A stretch of 50,605 bases of DNA. Origin: Propionivibrio sp. (GTDB lineage Bacteria; Pseudomonadota; Gammaproteobacteria; Burkholderiales; Rhodocyclaceae). Both the position numbers and the translations under genes were made by a program. Each line of letters begins with the position of its first letter. Position 1 is the stretch's first letter. The DNA lies in contig NZ_JAGOIT010000011.1 in NCBI RefSeq assembly GCF_017995515.1, forward strand, positions 1 to 50,605, written 5' to 3'. A model generated the notes under the pieces. The model ran no database searches, was not told where the DNA came from, and saw only the letters and a program-made list of their open reading frames with translations. Of this stretch, positions 44,454-50,605 are shown piece by piece.

Positions 44454-46955
44454 TCAGGCGTTTCGTTCCGCGGCCGCGCCAGTAGCGGTGGGTGCCATGG
44501 CGGAGACGACGCCGGCATCGACCGAGCGGATGTGCAGGTCGCGCTGCGGGAAGGGGATCTCGATGCCGGCCGCCTGCAGCGCCGCGTGGATTTCGAGCGC
44601 CATCTCGCTGCCGATGTCGCCGCCGAGATCGAAGTCGTCCGTCCACACGCGTACCACGAAATTCAGCGAACTTTCGCCGAAGCCGGTGAACAGCACCGAC
44701 GGCGGCGGATCGAAGCTGATGCCGCGGATTTTGTTGGCTACCTCAAGCAACAGCGCCTGCACGTCGCGTGGCGCGCAGCCGTAGGCGACGCCGACCGGCA
44801 CTTCGATACGCCGCCGCCGATTGCTGAGCGTCCAGTTGGTGAGTTTCTCCGAGAGCAGCAGGCCGTTCGGGACCAGCACGTCGGCGCCGTCGAAGGTCGT
44901 GATCGTCGTCGTGCGGATGCCGATGTCGCGAATCCTGCCCGTGGTTCCCGATAACTCGACCGTGTCGCCCGGCTGGACCGGCCGTTCGATCATCAGGATC
45001 AGGCCGCAGACGAAGTTGTTGATCACCGTGTTCAGGCCGAAACCGATGCCGACGCTGAGCGCGCCGACGACCAGCGCCAGTTGCGACATCTGGAATCCCG
45101 CGGCGGTGAGCGCCACCAGCAGGCCGAGCATCAGCAGCGTGTAGTAGGACATCGTCGACACGCTGTTGGCGACGCCGCGCGGCAGCGTCATCTTGGGCAG
45201 CACGTCTTCCGCGAGCACGCTGCGGATGGTCCGGGCGATCCAGAACGAGAGATAGACCGAGCCGCAGAAGAGCACGATGCCGCCGATGGTGATCGAGAGG
45301 CTGCCTGCCTCGATCGTGAAGCCGGAGACGGCATGGAGCCTGGTCTTGACGAGGTCGAAGACGCGCAGCGAATAGAGCGTCGCCGTCACCCATGCCAGCC
45401 CCAACGCGAGATTGAGGATGCCAAAGATGGCCTCGAAGGCACGGCCGGTATGCTCGGCCCGGATCAGCGGGCGCTCCTTTCCTGACTTGGTCAGGATGTA
45501 CGCGTAGGCATAGGCGTGAACGAGCTCGCGCGCGGCGCACAGGAAGAGCGCGAGATAGAGGTTGTTGAGCGCGGCTTCGGTGAGCAGCGTGGCCAGATGA
45601 ATGCCGCCAAAGACGTTGGCCACGACGGCCAAGGCCAGTCCCGTGCCGGTCGCGCCAAGCAGCAGCAAAGCGATCTTTCGGGCGCGCAGATCCTGCGTCG
45701 GCCGGACGCGGGCGAGGCGATAAGTGAGCCAGAGAAGCGTTCCCAGCAGCAGCACCCCGTTGATGAGCAGCGTGATGCGGTAATCGACGGACAGCGTCGT
45801 GATCAGCTGGCTGAAGAAACTGACGGCGAAGAAGAAGGCCGTGGCGTAGATCCAGCCGCCGATGTGGCGGCGGACCCACTTCGGCTGCAGGCGCATGACC
45901 GGCAGCCACGCGAGCGCCAGCAACAGCCGCAGGCCGAACCAGGGACCATCGAAATCGACGGCCAGGAGGCACATGATGCAGAACAGCAGCCACGCCGAGA
46001 ACGGTCGGCTGAGCGTCTTGCGGTAATGTTCCAGCGTGGCGTCGCTGCCGACGATGCGTTTGGCCCAGCGTGACAGGAGCATGAACAACGGCAGGGCGAG
46101 CAGCGCCAGTACGGCGAGAGCCGTATGCCGCGTGCGCGCAGCGTCGCTGTAGGCCTTCATGAAGTCGGCCTGGATCGCAAATCCGCTGACGACGCTCTGC
46201 ACGCCGCCCTGGACTTGGTCGGACTCGTCGTCGAGCGCGGCGATCAGGTTCTCGGCGTCGAAGTTCCAGAGCTTGCGGTCGATCGCGTTGGTTCGTTCGC
46301 GAATGGTCGCCAGGGCCTTGCCGACCCTTTCCTGCAGTGCGTTGGCGTCCCGGTTCAGGTCGAGCAGACGGGAAAGCGGCTTCGAGACCGCGTTGGCGAC
46401 CTGGCTGAACTCGCGGTTCAGCGCATCCATGTCGTTGAGCAGTTCGGGTGCGATGAAGGCCGCCGATTGCTGACGGGTCTCCTGCCAGAGCCTGCGCCGC
46501 TGAGCCAGCTCTCCGGCATCGGCGGACAAGGGGCGGGTACTCGCTTGCAGGTCGTCCTGCAACTGCGTCAGTCTCTTGTCGAGAAACAGCAGGTGGCGTT
46601 GCAGCGCCTCAAGCCCGGAGTACGGGAGCGTATCGAACTCCTTGCTCACGATCTTGCTGCCGAGCGTTCCGACGCTGCGCTTGATGTCGCCGATTCGGCG
46701 TTCGAGCGCGTCGATTTTCGCGCCCGCGTCGTTCCGCTGCGCGGCCTGTTGCAGGAACAGGTTCTCCTCGAGCAGACGGCGGGGAAGCTCGCCCACTTCG
46801 ATCGTGGCCGGCGCTTCGGGTTCGGCGGTTTTCTCGGCCGTGGTCGTTGGCTTCAGGCTCAAGCCGGGGAGCTGGGCGAAGGCACATCCCCAGCTCAGCA
46901 GCGACAGAAGAAGCGCGAATCTGGCGACGTAGGGTGCAAGCGATCGGTGGCTCAT
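44454..46955 (-). CDS. Large MscS-family mechanosensitive channel
   Basis: The 833-aa protein begins with a signal peptide (cleavage near residue 27, CAFA-QLPG). A periplasmic coiled-coil-rich domain of about 260 residues follows, then about ten membrane helices and a C-terminal MscS module (roughly 600-790) with GALSVGIGFGLNTVINNFV and VQPGDTVELSGTTGRIRDIG. The architecture is that of the MscK/MscM or YbdG-like large MscS proteins, which release solutes on hypo-osmotic shock. It is convergent with hydE and 27 bp after the ABC permease gene, so it may share that transcript. Confidence 0.9.
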   Translation of the reverse strand: MSHRSLAPYVARFALLLSLLSWGCAFAQLPGLSLKPTTTAEKTAEPEAPATIEVGELPRRLLEENLFLQQAAQRNDAGAKIDALERRIGDIKRSVGTLGSKIVSKEFDTLPYSGLEALQRHLLFLDKRLTQLQDDLQASTRPLSADAGELAQRRRLWQETRQQSAAFIAPELLNDMDALNREFSQVANAVSKPLSRLLDLNRDANALQERVGKALATIRERTNAIDRKLWNFDAENLIAALDDESDQVQGGVQSVVSGFAIQADFMKAYSDAARTRHTALAVLALLALPLFMLLSRWAKRIVGSDATLEHYRKTLSRPFSAWLLFCIMCLLAVDFDGPWFGLRLLLALAWLPVMRLQPKWVRRHIGGWIYATAFFFAVSFFSQLITTLSVDYRITLLINGVLLLGTLLWLTYRLARVRPTQDLRARKIALLLLGATGTGLALAVVANVFGGIHLATLLTEAALNNLYLALFLCAARELVHAYAYAYILTKSGKERPLIRAEHTGRAFEAIFGILNLALGLAWVTATLYSLRVFDLVKTRLHAVSGFTIEAGSLSITIGGIVLFCGSVYLSFWIARTIRSVLAEDVLPKMTLPRGVANSVSTMSYYTLLMLGLLVALTAAGFQMSQLALVVGALSVGIGFGLNTVINNFVCGLILMIERPVQPGDTVELSGTTGRIRDIGIRTTTITTFDGADVLVPNGLLLSEKLTNWTLSNRRRRIEVPVGVAYGCAPRDVQALLLEVANKIRGISFDPPPSVLFTGFGESSLNFVVRVWTDDFDLGGDIGSEMALEIHAALQAAGIEIPFPQRDLHIRSVDAGVVSAMAPTATGAAAERNA

Positions 46956-46982
46956 TGCGAGAACATCCTTATGGTCGGGCGA

Positions 46983-47771
46983 TCACTTCAGCAACCGCCG
47001 CCGCGTCAGCGCGCTGGCGATGTAGAAGGCGACGAACGCGATGGCGAGCAGCGCCGAAACGTGCATGAGCGCGTTCTCGGGGATCTGGCCGAGCAACAGC
47101 GGCCGCGCCAGTCCGACGGCGTGCGACAGCGGCAGCCACGACGCCACGGCATGGACGATCGCCGGCAACTGGTCGGCCGGGAAGAAGACGCCGGAGACGA
47201 GCAGCATCGGCGTGATGAAGAGCGTGAAGTAGTACATGAAGAAGTCGTAGGACGGCGCCAGCGCGCAGACGATCAGGCCCATCGCAGCGAAGGTGACGCC
47301 GGTGAGGAAGATGACCGGGACCGCCCACAGCGCGAGCGGCGAGGTCGTCAGGCCGAGGGCGAAGATGACGACCAGGATCGCCAGCCCCGAGAGGAGGCTC
47401 TTGCTGGCCGCCCAGACGAGTTCGCCGGCGAGCACGTGGTCGAGCGACAGCGGCGTGTTGAGGATCGCGTCCCACGTTTTCTGCACGTGCATGCGCGAGA
47501 ACGACGAATAAAGCGCCTCGAAGGTCGCCGCGTTCATCGTGCTGGCGACGACGGTGCCGGCGGCGAGAAAGGCGACGTAGCTCACGCCGTTCATCTGCGG
47601 CAGCATGCCGCCCAGCCCGTAGCCGAGGCCGAGCATGTAGATCAGCGGGTCGGCGAGGTTGCCGAGCACCGAGGGAATGGCCAGCTTGCGCCAGACAAGA
47701 AAGTTGCGCCGCCAGACAGGCAGCCAGCGCAGGCCGGGGCGGGGAATCGCGTAAAGGTTCGGTGTCGTCAT
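46983..47771 (-). CDS. ABC-2 type transporter permease (NodJ-like)
   Basis: This 262-aa membrane protein has about six helices and the ABC-2 family pattern, with a conserved block ALYSSFSRMHVQKTWDAILNTPLSLDHVLAGELVWAA in two short pieces and PADQLPAIVHAVASWLPLSHA near the C-terminus. It is the NodJ/DrrB type. The frame is open upstream, but the ATG at 47771, 2 nt after the ATPase stop, is the natural start. Substrate unknown; NodIJ homologues outside rhizobia are common in betaproteobacteria. Confidence 0.87.
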   Translation of the reverse strand: MTTPNLYAIPRPGLRWLPVWRRNFLVWRKLAIPSVLGNLADPLIYMLGLGYGLGGMLPQMNGVSYVAFLAAGTVVASTMNAATFEALYSSFSRMHVQKTWDAILNTPLSLDHVLAGELVWAASKSLLSGLAILVVIFALGLTTSPLALWAVPVIFLTGVTFAAMGLIVCALAPSYDFFMYYFTLFITPMLLVSGVFFPADQLPAIVHAVASWLPLSHAVGLARPLLLGQIPENALMHVSALLAIAFVAFYIASALTRRRLLK

Positions 47772-47773
47772 GG

Positions 47774-48706
47774 TTAATCCCTCAGCTCGCGTCCGGTCAG
47801 CTTGATGAAGACGTCTTCCAGGCTGGCGGCGCGGTGCAGGTAGCGCAGGGCGGGTTCGTCGGCCAATGCGGCGAGCAGCGGCGCGGTGTCGTGGCAGTAG
47901 TAGAACGCGGTTTCGCCGGCGACTTCGAGACGTTCGCCGAGCTGGCTGCGCGTGCGCGCCCAGCTGCCGGCCTCGTCGCCGAAGACTTCGACCACATGCG
48001 GTTCGATGTGCGTCGCGATCAGGTCGCGCGGCGCGCCCTCGGTGACCATGCGCCCGTGGTCGATGACGGCGAGGCGGTCGCACAGGCGCTCGGCCTCGTC
48101 CATGAAGTGCGTGGTCAGGATCAGCGTCTTGCCGCGCGCCGTCAGCTGCTTAAGGCGATCCCAGATCAGGTGCCGCGCCTGCGGGTCGAGGCCGGTCGTC
48201 GGCTCGTCGAGGAAGACGATGTCCGGGTCGTTGACCAGCGCGCGCGCCAGCGTCAGGCGCCGCTTCATGCCGCCGGAGAGCGTCTGGATGCGCGCGTTCT
48301 CCTTGCCCTTGAGCCCGGCGAATTCGAGCAGATCGGGAATGCGCGCGCGGGTCGCAGCGCTCGACAGGCCAAAGTAGCCGCCGAAGATCAGCAGGTTCTC
48401 GCTCACCGTGAAGTCCGGATCGAGGTTGTCGAATTGCGGTACGACGCCGACCTGCTCGCGCGCCTTCGCCGCGTCGGACGGGACGGCAAAGCCGCCGAGC
48501 CGGATGTCGCCCGCGTCGGGCGCCGTCAGCCCAAGGCAGCAGCGCAGCGTCGTCGTCTTGCCGGCGCCGTTCGGACCAAGCAGCCCGAAGCAGGTGCCGC
48601 GCGGCACGCTGAAGTCGATGCCGCAGACGACTTCCTTGTCGTCGTAGCGCTTGTGCAGGTTGGTCACGTGGAGCGCCGTCAGGTTGTTCTCTTGGGATGG
48701 ATTCAT
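47774..48706 (-). CDS. ABC transporter ATP-binding protein (NodI-like)
   Basis: This 310-aa ATPase has Walker [11 protein letters not shown] (44-53), the signature [15 protein letters not shown], Walker [14 protein letters not shown] and the H-loop [10 protein letters not shown]. The C-terminal 80 residues are the NodI/DrrA extension. I start it at ATG 48706; the frame stays open to an ATG at 48781 but that stretch shows no family conservation. It forms a bicistronic exporter with the next gene. Upstream is accessory DNA. Confidence 0.9.
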   Translation of the reverse strand: MNPSQENNLTALHVTNLHKRYDDKEVVCGIDFSVPRGTCFGLLGPNGAGKTTTLRCCLGLTAPDAGDIRLGGFAVPSDAAKAREQVGVVPQFDNLDPDFTVSENLLIFGGYFGLSSAATRARIPDLLEFAGLKGKENARIQTLSGGMKRRLTLARALVNDPDIVFLDEPTTGLDPQARHLIWDRLKQLTARGKTLILTTHFMDEAERLCDRLAVIDHGRMVTEGAPRDLIATHIEPHVVEVFGDEAGSWARTRSQLGERLEVAGETAFYYCHDTAPLLAALADEPALRYLHRAASLEDVFIKLTGRELRD

Positions 48707-49011
48707 GTGGTCGGGCGATCGGTTACGGCGCGCAAGCCGCCAAGCGGACGTTGACAGCGGTGAAGCGGATGAGTGCTGCATGGTAAACCACTTGCCCGAT
48801 CACGGTGTTTCAGCGCGCTGTATGTGGTATCTGCCAACTGTTTACGAGGTCAGAAAACTACTGACGGGCCTCGTTCTTCCTTTCTTCGCCCGCGTAAAAC
48901 CTCTGAACGGAGCGGGGCAAAGAACCAATGGCTCGCGTGGCGTGAGCCATTGGTTATCCGCAACCCCGAACGCGACAGCATCATCAAAGCGCATTCGGAA
49001 AACAACAATAG
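48707..49011. other. Non-coding accessory region with a perfect 12-bp inverted repeat
   Basis: I see no gene here. AACCAATGGCTC (48923-48934) and GAGCCATTGGTT (48944-48955) form a perfect 12-bp inverted repeat with a 9-nt loop. No T-run follows on either strand, so it is not a plain terminator. A weaker inverted repeat, GTCAG/CTGAC with a 7-nt loop, lies at 48849-48865. The promoter of the ABC exporter must lie near 48710-48800 but I could not define it. Confidence 0.5.
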
Positions 49012-49412
49012 TCAGCTGTCAACTGCATGACCGAGGCGACAACTACCTTGACGCGCGCCGAACTCCTGCCAGCGCGGCTGATCGGGAAGTGCTTCATCAA
49101 TCAGTCGCAACAACTCCGTGTTGAGTGGATCGAGAACATTCGCAAAGAGGCGGCCACGCGCCTTCGAGAACGCGCTGGCTGTAACCTCGCGAGACAAGCG
49201 AAGCGGGTTCGCCGCGCCAGCAACGTGAAGAATGCATCGAGTTCGCCCTGAACGGCACCGCGCACACCGCTAAGCAGGAAAGCGATCAGATCGGTGAAGG
49301 GCAAGCCACGCGTACGCGTGAAATTCCGGGAGTCGCGGCGAGCCGCTTCGAGAAAGGCGGGGCTCTGGATGAAGTCCGCAAGCCGAGAAAGTACGTTGAC
49401 ATATTTAGGCCG
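49012..49412 (-). pseudogene. Degraded IS4-type transposase remnant
   Basis: Two minus-strand frames together give the N-terminal third of an IS4-type transposase. The first (from about 49400) reads NVLSRLADFIQSPAFLEAA, then LPFTDLIAFLLSGVRGAVQG and ELDAFFTLLARR. After a frameshift near 49195-49215 the second continues VTASAFSKARGRLFANVLD and LIDEALPDQPRW. The rest, including the DDE residues, is missing, and a stop precedes the first frame. It is a dead fragment. Its presence marks 48707-50605 as an accessory scar. Confidence 0.75.
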
Positions 49413-49751
49413 TCATATTTAACCTATAACTATCAATCGGTTACGAGATCCTATTGTAACCCGGTACCGCCCTTTTGTCGCAGTGTTCGCCAGATATGCA
49501 AAAGTGCTAAGTCACGAGGATTGGGGCGGAACTCCTGTTGGATCGGCAATAAATGGTGGTGCGTCCCGTGTTTCCCGCGTGTTTCCCGTCTGGACGGTGG
49601 CCGGCGGGTTGTAGGCGGCGGTACTCCTGCCGGTATCGTCGCGGCCTTTCTCGTGATCGCGCCAGTACGAGGTGACGGTGCCCGTATCCGTAATTCGAGC
49701 CTGGCCCCTTTGATTTGCGCCTCTGATTTGTTCTTTGATTTGTTGTGCTCA
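49413..49751. other. Low-GC non-coding stretch with short repeats
   Basis: I see no supportable gene. Two tandem GTGTTTCCCG units lie at about 49567-49587, and three TTTGATTTG-like units at 49709-49717, 49722-49730 and 49734-49742, with 12-13 bp spacing. Two overlapping minus-strand frames end in a protein-like tail (DLALLHIWRTLRQKGG) near 49460-49510, possibly a remnant of an unknown gene. Confidence 0.35.
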
Positions 49752-50605
49752 TTAGCGTAACAGCTTGATCGTTGCCGGAATCTCCACTGGTTCAATCGGT
49801 TCGAGCACAACGGACTCAATCATTTGGTGAAACAGATCGACTGTCTGGCGGTGTTTTTCTGGATAGTGAAAGGAGCCGACTTTGAATGGGCTGGTCTCTC
49901 CAGTTCCAGAAGCCAAGTGCAACGAGAACCAATATGGTGTATCGGGTATCTGTAGAACCCAAGTTTCGACTGGACCGCTGTCGCGTCGGATTTCCTTCCT
50001 TGTAGGCCACCAGTCCTTAATCGGTTCTGCCTTGCGCAACCAACGCAGTCCATTCACCGTCACTGGCTCTGCACCACGTATCCATTCATCCGTACCCTTG
50101 GCGGGGTCGGGCTTGATGAGATAGATTCCAACGCCATCCAAGGTATCCCTGAAGTAATGGAGACACAACGCCGAATAGCCATTGAACTCGTTCTCTCGGC
50201 CTTTTCTTGTAGGTGTCCCGTAAAACAATTCGTCGTGGCGGTACCAAAAGAACTCGCCTTGATGGACACCAAGCCTATGCAAGCGATTATCCCTCTCACC
50301 AATGGCTGTGCCCTTTTCCGATTTCAGTGCTTCCGGAACCGCCCCATAACGAAATGGTTCCCCTTCACTCCAGCAGCCGCGTATCTCTGTCGGTCCAACG
50401 AGCCATTTGTGGCTGACCCGCCATTTATCGACGAATCGAAACGAGATGGACTTATTGAGACCAAGCGGCGCTGGGCGAATGTTGCCGGCTGCGCAAATCC
50501 GTAGAAATTTGGCGGCATAGAATGGCGGCTGAATTTGGCGTCGAGAGGTGCACGAAATTGGGGCCCATCGGGCCCCGTGTTTTGATGTCGCGGTTGTTCG
50601 CCTCA
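49752..50605 (-). CDS. Unrecognised protein, 5' end not resolved
   Basis: The minus-strand frame is open from the window edge to the TAA at 49752. The part from about 50456 down looks coding: SISFRFVDKWRVSHKW, then EGEPFRYGAVPEALKSEKG, FFWYRHDELFYGTP, GVGIYLIKPDPAKGTDEW, ETWVLQIPDTPYWFSLHL and VDLFHQMIESVVLEPIEP. It has no signal peptide or membrane segment that I can see and is rich in Trp, Tyr and Phe. I do not recognise the family. The first standard start in frame is TTG 50282 (176 aa), but homology-like sequence continues above it without ATG, GTG or TTG, so the gene may be 5' truncated or start outside the window. Base composition is lower in GC than the surrounding chromosome, which suggests transfer. 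Confidence 0.55.
   Translation of the reverse strand, partial: RRTTATSKHGARWAPISCTSRRQIQPPFYAAKFLRICAAGNIRPAPLGLNKSISFRFVDKWRVSHKWLVGPTEIRGCWSEGEPFRYGAVPEALKSEKGTAIGERDNRLHRLGVHQGEFFWYRHDELFYGTPTRKGRENEFNGYSALCLHYFRDTLDGVGIYLIKPDPAKGTDEWIRGAEPVTVNGLRWLRKAEPIKDWWPTRKEIRRDSGPVETWVLQIPDTPYWFSLHLASGTGETSPFKVGSFHYPEKHRQTVDLFHQMIESVVLEPIEPVEIPATIKLLR
50560..50583 (+). terminator. GC-rich hairpin at the right edge
   Basis: GGGGCCC (50560-50566) and GGGCCCC (50570-50576) form a perfect 7-bp stem with a 3-nt loop, followed by GTGTTTT on the plus strand. It resembles a terminator for rightward transcription, but no plus-strand gene is visible before it. It lies inside the open minus-strand frame described above, which argues that this gene starts to its left or is broken here. 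Confidence 0.5.

Noticed and set aside
46125..47777. 550-codon plus-strand open frame opposite the MscS-type and ABC permease genes
   Set aside because: Shadow frame: highly charged, repetitive, crossing the boundary of two real genes.
49521..49760. 79-codon plus-strand open frame near the right edge
   Set aside because: No recognisable features and no ribosome site; it overlaps repeats and the end of the better-supported minus-strand gene.

Overview
The window reads as a GC-rich betaproteobacterial chromosome segment, most likely from the Rhodocyclales (Propionivibrio, Accumulibacter or Dechloromonas-like). This is inferred from the gene set and gene order: a Na+-pumping methylmalonyl-CoA decarboxylase cluster, a complete Pil-Chp chemosensory cluster, pilT-pilU next to yggS-proC-yggT-yggU, and yqgE-ruvX-pyrR-pyrB-pyrC'. 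No database search was possible. I saw no rRNA, tRNA or CRISPR array.

Layout. 1-365: scar with gene fragments and an inverted pair of REP-like repeats. 366-3808 (minus): methylmalonyl-CoA decarboxylase operon mmdA-mmdD-mmdC-mmdB. 4028-8597: EF-G-like GTPase and PlsB acyltransferase. 8616-9392 (minus): membrane-anchored lytic transglycosylase. 9812-11949: VanZ-like membrane protein, thioredoxin-like [2Fe-2S] ferredoxin and alpha/beta hydrolase. 12206-21452: pilG-pilH-pilI-pilJ-chpA, controlling type IV pili. 21430-22878 (minus): photolyase. 22926-26675: yqgE-ruvX-pyrR-pyrB and a dihydroorotase homologue that has lost its metal site. 26672-29015 (minus): yggS-proC-yggT-yggU. 29082-31289: pilT and pilU.

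The most distinctive part is 31539-44452. A four-gene 2-oxoacid (probably pyruvate) oxidoreductase operon ends in a GltD-like flavoprotein that carries its own C-terminal ferredoxin domain. After a strong terminator comes an [FeFe]-hydrogenase operon. It holds a NuoF-type Fe-S domain fused to a GltD-like flavoprotein, the catalytic subunit HydA with all H-cluster motifs, and the three maturases HydG, HydF and HydE. A GIY-YIG nuclease gene and a second pair of REP-like hairpins sit between hydF and hydE. The parts suggest that electrons from 2-oxoacid oxidation and from NAD(P)H or ferredoxin meet at a hydrogenase, giving fermentative H2 release or H2 uptake. The hydrogenase partner is a GltD-type flavoprotein rather than the usual NuoE/NuoF pair, which makes this complex the best candidate for an under-described system.

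44454-48706 (minus) holds a large MscS-type channel and a NodJ/NodI-like ABC exporter. 48707-50605 is a lower-GC accessory scar with a perfect 12-bp inverted repeat, a frameshifted IS4-type transposase remnant and an unrecognised open frame running to the window edge. GC-rich coding sequence produces many long antisense open frames, which I treated as shadows.
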